NCBI GenBank assembly: GCA_030641585.1
Contig: DAOWHE010000071.1
Coordinates: 1 to 6,741, forward strand
Origin: Dehalococcoidales bacterium
Lineage (GTDB): Bacteria > Chloroflexota > Dehalococcoidia > Dehalococcoidales > ARS1013
Direction: 5' to 3'
DNA length: 6,741 nucleotides
Shown: positions 1 to 6,455 of the stretch, piece by piece
Layout: each line of letters opens with the position of its first letter
Position numbering within the stretch: position 1 is the stretch's first letter
Translations under genes and position numbers: made by a program
The notes under the pieces: model-generated
Database searches by the model: none
Seen by the model: only the letters and a program-made list of their open reading frames with translations
What the model was told of the DNA's origin: nothing

Positions 1-578
1 CAACACCAACGACAACAACGCCAACGACAACAACGCCAACGACAACAACGCCAACGACAACAACGCCAACGACAACAACGCCAACGACAACAACGCCAAC
101 GACTACAACACCAACGACGACAACACCAACGACTACAACACCAACGACACCGCCGACGACTACAACGACACCACCGCCGACTACAACGACACCGCCGCCG
201 ACTACAACGACACCGCCGATGACTACAACAACAACACCAACGACTACAACAACGACGACACCGCCGACGACTACAGACACCACGCCTCCGGCTGCGCCCA
301 CCAATCTGGTGAATAGAACAAATGAAGGAGACGAGGAGGTCACCCTAGACTGGGATGATAACACCGAGGCGGACTTGGCGAGCTACAACATCTACCGCGC
401 CCCCTTGCATACGCCCTACGCCTACATCCAGGTCAACACCTACGTGGTGACCGCTTCGGAATTCGTCGATGCGACAGTGGAAGAAGACCAGGGCTACTAC
501 TATAGGGTCACTGCCGTAGATACCAATGGCAATGAGTCGGCTCTCTCTAACCGAGTCGACGCCAAGACATTGTGCTGA
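1..578 (+). CDS. Partial surface/secreted protein: Thr/Pro-repeat stalk plus C-terminal fibronectin type III-like domain
   Basis: The frame is open from position 3 to the TGA at 576-578, giving 191 residues with the N-terminus outside the window. Residues 1-91 are only Thr and Pro (mostly TTTTP units), except Met73. Residues about 95-188 look like a fibronectin type III domain: APTNL entry, LDWDDNTEADLASYNIYR strand region, then YYYRVTAVDTNGNESALSN. The protein ends at Cys191. The ATG at 219-221 is an unlikely start: it lies in the repeat where neighbouring units carry ACG, has no Shine-Dalgarno site, and the frame stays open upstream. Thr/Pro stalks of this kind commonly act as extended, often O-glycosylated linkers in exported proteins, so I infer an extracellular or cell-surface role. 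Binding partner and full domain order cannot be seen. The FN3 call is fairly secure; function is unknown. Confidence 0.8.
   Translation, partial: TPTTTTPTTTTPTTTTPTTTTPTTTTPTTTTPTTTTPTTTTPTTTTPTTPPTTTTTPPPTTTTPPPTTTTPPMTTTTTPTTTTTTTPPTTTDTTPPAAPTNLVNRTNEGDEEVTLDWDDNTEADLASYNIYRAPLHTPYAYIQVNTYVVTASEFVDATVEEDQGYYYRVTAVDTNGNESALSNRVDAKTLC
9..143 (+). repeat. 15-bp in-frame tandem repeat encoding TTTTP
   Basis: The unit ACGACAACAACGCCA occurs six times in perfect tandem (9-98). Three changed copies follow (99-113, 114-128, 129-143), still 15 bp and still encoding TTTTP. Beyond 143 the array continues as looser 12-27 bp Thr/Pro units to about position 275. The + strand has no T at all from 1 to 103. 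Because the unit is five codons, gain or loss of copies changes stalk length without shifting frame. The array probably extends left of the window. Confidence 0.95.
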
Positions 579-589
579 TGACAGCCATA

Positions 590-606
590 CCGGCCAGGGT
601 GGCCGG
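590..606 (+). terminator. GC hairpin just after the FN3 gene, possible 3'-end structure
   Basis: CCGGCC (590-595) and GGCCGG (601-606) form a perfect 6-bp all-GC stem with loop AGGGT, starting 11 nt after the stop codon. No T-run follows, so it is not a classical intrinsic terminator. It may stabilise the transcript end or be chance. Confidence 0.3.
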
Positions 607-882
607 GGTCAGGCAACTTATACTGGTTACACCACCCGGGGCAGATGGCAAAGTGCCGGCAGCGACATTGGCTGCGGCTGATATTGCCGGGGTTGACCGT
701 ATTTTTTGCCCCGCTGCCATGCCTACTCCAGAAATAACACCTACGCTACATGACATCCTCTGCCGCTCTGTCCCCGGTGTTAGAGGAAGATGGCCCAGAG
801 GCACCGACTGGTCGCCTGCAGACATCATCTTTAACTTTAACCCTAAAATAGTTTAAAATACCTTCCCAGGTATATAGGTTAG

Positions 883-911
883 GTGCTATAGGACAAAGGA
901 TGTGGTAGAAT
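883..911 (+). promoter_or_regulatory. Candidate extended -10 promoter for corA
   Basis: TAGAAT at 906-911 differs from TATAAT at one base and is preceded by TG at 903-904 (TGG-TAGAAT), the extended -10 arrangement. The region about 17 bp upstream (883-888, GTGCTA) is a poor -35 match, which extended -10 promoters can tolerate. Transcription would start near 917-919, leaving a leader of about 28 nt that includes the corA ribosome binding site. Confidence 0.4.
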
Positions 912-945
912 AGTTTATCTTCTGCTGGTGAAAGGATAGCCTATC

Positions 946-1896
946 ATGGCTGCACCTCAAATCAAAAAAGAAGAGCCAAATATTGATTCACTTACCTGGG
1001 GTGAGCTAACCTGGGTTAATATTGAACGTCCAACCGAGAAAGAGACAGGGTATCTGGCAAAACATTATCCCTTTCACCCCCTTGACCTGGATGATGTACT
1101 CAGCCGAATCCAGCGCCCCAAAATTGATGAATACAAGGACTACCTGTTCTTAGTCTTCCACTTTCCAATATACCGCAAGCGGGAGCGGGTGCTTACCTCC
1201 AGCCAGGTATCGGTGTTTATTGGCCAAAACTACCTGATTACGGTACATAAAGGAGAGCTTAAACCACTGGTAAAGCTGTTTCGGGAGTGCCAGATTGATG
1301 AAGAGTCGCGGCAGGAGTATTGCAGTCAGGGCTCGGGTTTTCTTCTCTACCGCATTCTTGACAGGCTGGTTGATTATTGCCTGCCGATACTAGACAAGGT
1401 TGGCGATAGTATTGAGGAGGTGGAAAACGACATCTTCTCTGACAGGAAGAAGGGCACAGTACGGGGAATCTCCATGATACGGCGTGATATTATCTCCTTT
1501 CGCCGCATTATCTGGCCGATGCGGGCGGTTATTGGCAGTCTGGAACCCAGGGTGCGCCGCTTTGTTAAGAAGTTGGATTTGTCGGTCTACTTTGGTGATA
1601 TGGTTGACCATGTGGACAAGATTTGGGATGGCCTGGATGAGTACAAGGAGATTATTGAAGGATTAAATGATACCCATGATTCGCTGGCGACTAACCGTAC
1701 CAATGAAGTCGTACGAATGCTGACCATCATTGCTACTATTCTCCTTCCTATTACTGTGGTGGCAAGTATCTTTGGAATGAATATCCCGTTGGGGCCTTTT
1801 GAAGACCGCGGCTACTCCTTTCTACTTGTGTTCCTTATCATGCTGGTTGTTATTGGCGGCATGCTCTACTTCTTCCGGCGAATACGTGTTATCTAG
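946..1896 (+). CDS. corA: CorA-family divalent cation (Mg2+/Co2+) transport protein
   Basis: This 316-residue protein has the usual CorA length and order. A large soluble cytoplasmic domain (about 1-255) carries the family block LDDVLSRIQRPKIDEYKDYL (47-66) and a long charged helix region. Two C-terminal membrane helices follow (about 258-277 and 290-310). The signature GMN is at 277-279, directly after helix 1, and a basic tail RRIRVI ends the protein. CorA proteins are pentameric inner-membrane channels that import Mg2+, with Co2+ or Ni2+ also reported. The short outer loop after GMN reads IPLGPFEDRGY; it lacks the MPE often seen there but keeps acidic residues at 286-287, so exact ion preference is not certain. 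Start ATG 946 is supported by GAAAGGA at 930-936, nine nt upstream. It is the first gene of the co-directional run. Confidence 0.95.
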   Translation: MAAPQIKKEEPNIDSLTWGELTWVNIERPTEKETGYLAKHYPFHPLDLDDVLSRIQRPKIDEYKDYLFLVFHFPIYRKRERVLTSSQVSVFIGQNYLITVHKGELKPLVKLFRECQIDEESRQEYCSQGSGFLLYRILDRLVDYCLPILDKVGDSIEEVENDIFSDRKKGTVRGISMIRRDIISFRRIIWPMRAVIGSLEPRVRRFVKKLDLSVYFGDMVDHVDKIWDGLDEYKEIIEGLNDTHDSLATNRTNEVVRMLTIIATILLPITVVASIFGMNIPLGPFEDRGYSFLLVFLIMLVVIGGMLYFFRRIRVI

Positions 1897-1904
1897 TGGT
1901 GTCG

Positions 1905-1929
1905 CTTTAGTCCGGCGAAGGCTCTAAAG
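1905..1929 (+). promoter_or_regulatory. Small inverted repeat overlapping the yhhQ ribosome binding site
   Basis: CTTTAG (1905-1910) pairs with CTAAAG (1924-1929); CC (1912-1913) can also pair with GG (1920-1921) inside it. The likely Shine-Dalgarno sequence GAAGG (1917-1921) sits within the loop and inner stem, two bases before the 3' arm and ten before the ATG at 1932. Folding could reduce translation. It does not match the preQ1-I riboswitch consensus as I know it, and a regulatory role is inference only. Confidence 0.3.
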
Positions 1930-1931
1930 TA

Positions 1932-2597
1932 ATGAATGTCTCACACCGGTTTTTGGTAATTTCGGCCATCTTTGTCACCTGCCTCATTACAGCTAATATC
2001 ATTGCCGTGAAGGTAATAAGTATTGGCTCTCTTATTCTGCCAGCGGCGATAGTTATCTTTCCTCTGAGCTACATCTTCGGTGACATCCTGACTGAGGTCT
2101 ATGGTTATCGCTGGGCCAGGAGGGTTATCTGGCTGGGCTTTTTATGTAACCTCGTCTTCGTTATTTTTGCCTGGGTGGGACAGCTTCTACCCCCGGCTCC
2201 CTTCTGGGAGGATCAGGGGGCTTATGAGAGCATCTTGGGCTTTACGCCGAGACTGCTGGTTGCCTCATTCGGTGGCTATCTAGTTGGTGAGTTTGTCAAC
2301 TCCTTTGTCCTGGCCAAGATGAAGATTTTAACTAAGGGGCGCTGGCTGTGGAGCCGAACTATTGGTTCCACCATATTGGGACAGGGACTGGACACGGCAG
2401 TATTTATTACCCTGGCTTTTGTTGGCACCCCGTCATTTGCCCTGATAATGATTTTACATCACTGGTTGGCTAAGACTGCTATTGAAGCCATTGCTACTCC
2501 GTTCACCTACACCACGGTCAACTACTTAAAGAGAAAGGAGAAGGTTGATACCTATGACTACGAGACAAACTTTAACCCCTTTCGTATCACAGATTAG
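1932..2597 (+). CDS. yhhQ: YhhQ family (DUF165) queuosine-precursor transporter
   Basis: The 221-residue protein is very hydrophobic, with about six membrane segments (near 5-27, 33-50, 64-84, 105-126, 143-163, 167-187). Family hallmarks are clear: FPLSYIFGDILTEVYGY at 43-59, SRTIGSTILGQGLDTAVF at 141-158, W178 with K181, E185 and TPFTY (189-193) in the last helix, and a polar tail with DTYDYETNFNPF (206-217). Members import precursors of the modified tRNA base queuosine (preQ0, preQ1 or queuine), letting cells that lack de novo synthesis make Q-tRNA by salvage. No que or tgt gene is in the window, so the substrate cannot be fixed. The start follows corA by 35 bp with GAAGG ten nt upstream, suggesting co-transcription. 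Substrate assignment rests on the family, not on the neighbours. Confidence 0.92.
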   Translation: MNVSHRFLVISAIFVTCLITANIIAVKVISIGSLILPAAIVIFPLSYIFGDILTEVYGYRWARRVIWLGFLCNLVFVIFAWVGQLLPPAPFWEDQGAYESILGFTPRLLVASFGGYLVGEFVNSFVLAKMKILTKGRWLWSRTIGSTILGQGLDTAVFITLAFVGTPSFALIMILHHWLAKTAIEAIATPFTYTTVNYLKRKEKVDTYDYETNFNPFRITD

Positions 2598-2615
2598 TGA
2601 AAGGTTGCCAAGCAG

Positions 2616-3386
2616 ATGAAGATTAAGTTTCTGGGAGCGCATAACACTGAATCAGAAGACACCAAGCTCTTGAGCCTGTTAATTGATGATATCCTGGCTT
2701 TAGACGCCGGTGGGCTTACCTCCAGCCTGTCTTTTTCCGCCCAGCTAGAAATTAAGGCAATCCTTATCACCCATCAACACTATGACCATATTAGGGATAT
2801 ACCGGCTATAGCTATGAACTTTTTCCTGCGCCAGCAGGTTATCAGCATTTACTCCACGCCGCCTGTTGAGGAAGCCCTCTCAACCCATCTCTTAAATGGT
2901 GACCTCTATCCCAAATTTTTGGAAGAGCCCCAAGAGAAGCCAACCATTAAATTCCACACCGTAGAGCCCTACCAGAAAATGCAAATTGCAGGCTACAGTG
3001 TTTTGGCAGTGCCGGTAGCTCATACTGGGCCGGCAGTTGGCTATCAACTTACCTCTGCTTTAGGCAAAACACTCTTCTATACCGGGGATACCGGACCAGG
3101 TCTGGACTTGTGCTGGCAATATGTGTCACCCCAGCTGCTTGTTATTGATGTTACCGCCTCAGATAGGTACCTGGAATTCGGCAGGGAGTCAAGACATCTT
3201 ACCCCCGGTCTGCTGCGGGAGGAGCTAATGAGCTTTCAAAGGCTTAAAGGTTATCTGCCCCGGGTCGTTTGTGTCCACATGAACCCGGCTCTGGAGATGG
3301 AGATAGAGGCAGAATTAGCCGTGGTAGCCGAGGAATTAGATTGCAAAATCTCCCTAGCTCATGAGGGTATGCAGCTTGAGCTATAG
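2616..3386 (+). CDS. Metallo-beta-lactamase-fold hydrolase, class II cAMP phosphodiesterase-like
   Basis: This is a 256-residue metallo-beta-lactamase fold protein with no signal peptide, so probably cytoplasmic. The metal ligands are visible: HQHYDH at 53-58 (HxHxDH motif), H136 in VAHTGP, D158 in YTGDTGPG, and H221 in VCVHMNP. The segment SRHLTPGLL at 192-200 resembles the SGHLTP element of class II cyclic nucleotide phosphodiesterases, which also share ancestry with the RNase Z type nucleases. Hydrolysis of a phosphodiester, possibly a cyclic nucleotide, is therefore the best guess; tRNA 3' processing is less likely because the protein is short and lacks an obvious exosite arm. GAAAGG at 2600-2605 precedes the ATG, and the gene follows yhhQ by 18 bp, so the two are very likely co-transcribed. 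Fold and metal binding are secure; substrate is not. Confidence 0.85.
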   Translation: MKIKFLGAHNTESEDTKLLSLLIDDILALDAGGLTSSLSFSAQLEIKAILITHQHYDHIRDIPAIAMNFFLRQQVISIYSTPPVEEALSTHLLNGDLYPKFLEEPQEKPTIKFHTVEPYQKMQIAGYSVLAVPVAHTGPAVGYQLTSALGKTLFYTGDTGPGLDLCWQYVSPQLLVIDVTASDRYLEFGRESRHLTPGLLREELMSFQRLKGYLPRVVCVHMNPALEMEIEAELAVVAEELDCKISLAHEGMQLEL

Positions 3387-3479
3387 GTGCTATACCGATA
3401 ACTCTTTGGAGGGTGAGTGAATAGAGAAGCAGCTATCCGCATTTGCAAGTTCTAATGAGGTGTTATGGGGGTGAGGCAA

Positions 3480-3956
3480 ATGAAGGCTCCCAAATTCGTA
3501 GTTGATAATAATGTTGGCAAGCTGGCTAAATGGCTGAGGATGATGGGCTATGACACTGTGTTCTTTAACGGCAGCGATGACTCCAGGATGGTGGCGATTG
3601 CCCGGGCGGAAAACAGGGTGATACTAACCAGGGACACCGAGATTATGAAAAGACGGCTGGTAACCAGCGGCCGATTGAGGGCTATCCTTATCACCAGTGA
3701 TAAAGTTGAGCAGCAAATAAAGCAGGTGAAAGAGGCTCTAAACCTGGAACCCAAGTTTATGCCGTTCTCGCTCTGCCTTGAGTGCAACCAGCCGCTGGGG
3801 GAGAGAAGCAAGGAGCAGGTGAAGGAGCGGGTGCCAGCCTACGTTTTTAAGACCCACGACCAGTACATGGAGTGCCCCACCTGCCACAGGGTCTACTGGC
3901 GGGGAACGCACTGGCAGGCAATGACCTTGAGACTAGACAGGTTTATCAAAGGTTGA
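3480..3956 (+). CDS. Mut7-C family PIN-like RNase domain protein with zinc ribbon
   Basis: From this start the protein has 158 residues. The N-terminal half is PIN-like: FVVDNNVGKLAKWLRMMGYD (6-25) matches the Mut7-C opening (acidic D9, then G.LA.WLR..GYD), and LTRDTE (49-54) carries a second conserved acidic site. The C-terminal half has paired cysteines C99/C102 (CLEC) and C132/C135 (CPTC), a zinc ribbon, followed by RVYWRGTHW (137-145). The domain is named after the C-terminal part of the exonuclease Mut-7 and is predicted to be an RNase; no substrate is established. An in-frame ATG at 3465 would add MGVRQ. I prefer 3480 because GGGGGTGA (3467-3474) is a near-perfect Shine-Dalgarno site about eight nt before it, and because the family typically begins close to this point. 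Position 3465 remains possible, with GAGG at 3457-3460. Confidence 0.85.
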   Translation: MKAPKFVVDNNVGKLAKWLRMMGYDTVFFNGSDDSRMVAIARAENRVILTRDTEIMKRRLVTSGRLRAILITSDKVEQQIKQVKEALNLEPKFMPFSLCLECNQPLGERSKEQVKERVPAYVFKTHDQYMECPTCHRVYWRGTHWQAMTLRLDRFIKG

Positions 3957-4015
3957 CCATAACCTAGGATGTTGTTACACTTCAATCTACTCACTTTGCT
4001 TAAAGAGGTCTTAGC

Positions 4016-5569
4016 GTGAAGGTTTTATCCGCAGACGAGATGCGCCGGGTAGAACAGGAGTCGGCCAAGATTGGTCTTACTACCGACAGGCTTATGGAAA
4101 ATGCCGGCAAGGCCATAGCCGAAGAAGTCAGGTGCATCCTCAGCGATGTTAGCCAAAAACATATCCTATTCTTGATAGGACCGGGCAACAACGGCGGCGA
4201 TGGGCTGGTGGCTGCCCGCCATCTTCACGACTGGGGAGCCAGGGTCAACCTTTTTCTCCTCGGCAAAAGAGCGGCGGATGATAAAAACCTTGGACTGGTC
4301 AAAGAACGGGGCATAACCTGCTATAAAGACCTTGATGAGCTTGATGAGCGGCTACTCTCAGCCAGTGCCGTTATTGATGCCCTATTCGGCACCGGCCGCA
4401 GCCGACCGCTTGGTGGCATCTTCCGGGAGGCGTTACAGCAGGTAGCTCAGACCAAGAAGGAGCGCCCAGAGCTTAAAATAATTGCTCTGGACTTACCTTC
4501 CGGGCTTGATAGTGACAGCGGTGCTGTAGACCCGGCTGCTCTTTATGCTGAGCATACTATTACCCTTGGCTTTGCCAAACCGGGCCTGTTTAATCCACCT
4601 GGTGCCGAAAGGGCCGGGCTAATAACTGTTGCCGATATTGGCATACCCGTCTATCTTGCGAATGGGGTAACAACTGAGCTCATCACCGATGACTGGGCCA
4701 AGAAAGTTATACCCAGACGCCCGCTGGGAGCTAATAAGGGAAGCTTTGGCCGGGTTCTTGTTGTTGCCGGCTCAACTAACTATATTGGCGCTGCCCACCT
4801 GGCCTGCTCAGGCGCCATGAGAGTTGGCGCTGGACTGGTAACCCTGGCGACGGCTGCCAGCTTGCAGCCGATTCTGGCTGCCAAGCTAACCGAGGCGACC
4901 CATTTGCCACTACCCGAGGCTAGCCCTGGCATTGTATCTGCCGAAGCGGCCAGTCTCGTCCTCTCGGAACTAAAAAGTTACAATGTCCTGCTGCTGGGCT
5001 GCGGTCTGGGGCAAAGTGAACCGGCGATAAGCTTTATTAAGTCCATTCTTTTTCAGCCCGGCTCGGCACCGCTGCCCCTGGTGCTTGATGCTGACGCTAT
5101 TAACACCCTGGCGAAAACCCCGGGCTGGCAGCAGCAGTTCCCGGGTGATGCTATACTCACGCCACATCCCGGAGAGATGGCCAGGCTGGCCGGCGTTTCA
5201 GTAGCTGAAGTGCAGGCCGATAGAACTGGCATTGCCAAACGGGTATCTTTAGAGTGGCACAAAACCATTGTCTTAAAAGGCGCCTATACTGTTACTTGTG
5301 CACCGGACGGACAGTGCCGGATTAGCCCGGTAGCCAATGCCGGGTTAGCTTCGGCCGGGACCGGCGATGTACTGGCTGGGGTGATTGCTGGACTGCTGGC
5401 GCAGGGTCTGTCCCTTTTTGATGCCGCCGCCTTGGGCGTCTTTTTGCACGCTAAGGCTGGTAATATGGTCAGTGCCAGACTAGGCGATGCCGGCATGCTC
5501 GCCAGCGACCTTTTACCAGTACTGCCTTTAGTTATTAAGCAGCTAAAAGAAACCCAAATTAAGAAGTAA
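4016..5569 (+). CDS. nnr: Bifunctional NAD(P)H-hydrate repair enzyme Nnr (epimerase + ADP-dependent dehydratase)
   Basis: The 517-residue length fits the fused two-domain form. The N-terminal YjeF_N epimerase domain (about 1-215) has GPGNNGGDG at 55-63, VIDALFGTG at 119-127 with the likely catalytic Asp121, and DLPSGLDSDSG at 159-169. The C-terminal ribokinase-like dehydratase domain (about 225-510) has KGSFGRVLVVAGS (241-253), LDADAINTL (357-365), LTPHPGEMARL (381-391) and NAGLASAGTGDVLAG (441-455) with the catalytic Asp451. The enzyme interconverts R and S forms of hydrated NADH/NADPH and dehydrates the S form with ADP, recovering usable cofactor in the cytoplasm. The start is GTG 4016, with AAAGAGGT (4002-4009) seven nt upstream and the conserved MKVLSADEMRRVE opening. 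A 59-bp gap separates it from the Mut7-C gene. Both active sites look intact. Confidence 0.96.
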   Translation: MKVLSADEMRRVEQESAKIGLTTDRLMENAGKAIAEEVRCILSDVSQKHILFLIGPGNNGGDGLVAARHLHDWGARVNLFLLGKRAADDKNLGLVKERGITCYKDLDELDERLLSASAVIDALFGTGRSRPLGGIFREALQQVAQTKKERPELKIIALDLPSGLDSDSGAVDPAALYAEHTITLGFAKPGLFNPPGAERAGLITVADIGIPVYLANGVTTELITDDWAKKVIPRRPLGANKGSFGRVLVVAGSTNYIGAAHLACSGAMRVGAGLVTLATAASLQPILAAKLTEATHLPLPEASPGIVSAEAASLVLSELKSYNVLLLGCGLGQSEPAISFIKSILFQPGSAPLPLVLDADAINTLAKTPGWQQQFPGDAILTPHPGEMARLAGVSVAEVQADRTGIAKRVSLEWHKTIVLKGAYTVTCAPDGQCRISPVANAGLASAGTGDVLAGVIAGLLAQGLSLFDAAALGVFLHAKAGNMVSARLGDAGMLASDLLPVLPLVIKQLKETQIKK

Positions 5570-5687
5570 ATATTAAACGAGAGTCTAAGAGAGGCGAAGC
5601 CCATAAGAAAGTTTTGTCAGGGGGTAGATTGAAGGGGGTGAGGCTTCGCCCTAGAGGGCTCAAGCCCGAAGGGTTGATAGAAATACC
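5570..5687 (+). repeat. Intergenic hairpin/repeat region before coaX
   Basis: This 118-bp gap carries a 9-bp inverted repeat: GGCGAAGCC (5593-5601) and GGCTTCGCC (5642-5650), 40 bp apart. The word GGTAGATTGAAGGG (5623-5636) recurs exactly at 6469-6482 after coaX, in both places followed by a GCCCT arm. A further short hairpin is GGGC-TCAA-GCCC (5656-5667). No T-run terminator and no good promoter were found, so read-through from nnr to coaX is plausible. It looks like a copy of a dispersed palindromic intergenic repeat. Confidence 0.6.
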
Positions 5688-6455
5688 ATGCTACTAGCCA
5701 TTGATATTGGAAATACCGAGACTACTCTGGGCGTTTTTGAAGGTGATGAGCTTAAGGCTACCTGGCATACAGCAACAGTTATTCACCGAACAGCCGATGA
5801 GCATGCTGTCTTGCTGTTTAACCTGCTACAAAGCCAGGGTCTTAAAGCCTCTGATATTAAAGGGGCCGCCCTGTGCAGTGTCGTGCCGCCACTGGTGTCT
5901 ACTTATGAGGCGCTATTTCAGCGATACTTTGGCATCTTGCCGCTGGTGGTTGGCAGCGGGGTTAAGACCGGGGTGCGCATCCGTATGGACAATCCCAAGG
6001 AGGTTGGCACCGACCGCATTGTAGATGCTGCCGCCGCTCACCACCTCTATGGCGGCCCCCTAATCATTGTTGACCTGGGCACGGCCACTACCTTTGACAC
6101 CATATCGGAAGAGGGTGACTATTTAGGAGGGGCTATAGCCCCCGGTATTGTTACCGCCGCCGAGGCCATGTTTAGCCGGGCGGCAATGTTACCCCGGGTG
6201 GAGCTGACTCGTCCCAGCCAGGCTATTGGCACCAACACCATTTCTGCCATGCAGTCAGGCATTATCTTTGGCTATGTCGGGCTGGTTGAGGGGATGGTGG
6301 CTCGGATTCAAAAGGAGCTGGGCGAAAAGTCCAAGGTGATAGCCACTGGCGGTTACGCTGAAGTGATAGCTAAAGAAACAAAAGTAATTGATGCCGTAAG
6401 ACCTGATTTGACGCTAATCGGGCTACGGCTCATCTACCAGATGAATAAAGCCTGA
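5688..6455 (+). CDS. coaX: Type III pantothenate kinase
   Basis: The 255-residue protein is full length for CoaX. It phosphorylates pantothenate with ATP, the first step of coenzyme A synthesis. This family belongs to the ASKHA fold and, unlike type I kinases, usually needs a monovalent cation and is not inhibited by CoA. Motifs seen: DIGNTETTLG (6-15, phosphate loop), CSVVPPL (63-69), NPKEVGTDRIVDA (102-114) with the likely catalytic Asp109, DLGTATTFD (129-137), GGAIAPGI (147-154), and AIGTNTISAMQSGIIFG (179-195). The Shine-Dalgarno signal is poor: the nearest, GAAGGG, ends 14 nt before the ATG. The frame has no other start codon back to its stop at 5652-5654, and the MLLAIDIGNT opening is typical, so the start is firm. 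The next gene encodes the following pathway enzyme. Confidence 0.97.
   Translation: MLLAIDIGNTETTLGVFEGDELKATWHTATVIHRTADEHAVLLFNLLQSQGLKASDIKGAALCSVVPPLVSTYEALFQRYFGILPLVVGSGVKTGVRIRMDNPKEVGTDRIVDAAAAHHLYGGPLIIVDLGTATTFDTISEEGDYLGGAIAPGIVTAAEAMFSRAAMLPRVELTRPSQAIGTNTISAMQSGIIFGYVGLVEGMVARIQKELGEKSKVIATGGYAEVIAKETKVIDAVRPDLTLIGLRLIYQMNKA

Larger units (their letters stand above)
579..945. other. 367-bp stretch without a convincing gene
   Basis: After the FN3 gene stops (tandem TGATGA at 576-581), a + frame from ATG 578 (or GTG 572) runs to 856 and would encode about 93 residues. It overlaps the upstream stop as TGATG, an arrangement that can allow translational coupling. However, I recognise no family, see no Shine-Dalgarno site of its own, and an equally long minus-strand frame (547-828) covers the same DNA, so neither is called as a gene. 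A GC-only hairpin lies at 590-606, and a 6-bp hairpin (ATACCT/AGGTAT with loop TCCC) at 858-873. The right end is more A/T rich and holds the likely corA promoter. The stretch could also be decayed coding sequence. Confidence 0.6.

Noticed and set aside
1..143. CRISPR-like array or satellite
   Set aside because: The units are contiguous 15-bp copies without spacers and are fully explained as an in-frame Thr/Pro coding repeat joined to an FN3 domain.
1..290. Coding by other frames of the repeat (Asn/Asp-rich or Gln/Arg-rich)
   Set aside because: All frames are open in the array, but only the frame starting at position 3 joins a recognisable FN3 domain.
1390..1666. Additional frames within corA on both strands
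   Set aside because: They overlap the well-supported CorA reading frame and encode no recognisable product.
1897..1931. preQ1 riboswitch before yhhQ
   Set aside because: The gap is 35 bp and lacks the class I loop and A-rich tail pattern; only a simple inverted repeat is seen.
881..3394. Repeat AGGTGCTATA at 881-890 and 3385-3394
   Set aside because: A 10-bp match is expected many times by chance in 6.7 kb, and the second copy overlaps a stop codon.
5284..5604. Minus-strand frame of 106 codons opposite the nnr end
   Set aside because: It lies antisense to the conserved NAGLASAGTGDVLAG region and shows no family features; it is a shadow of nnr.
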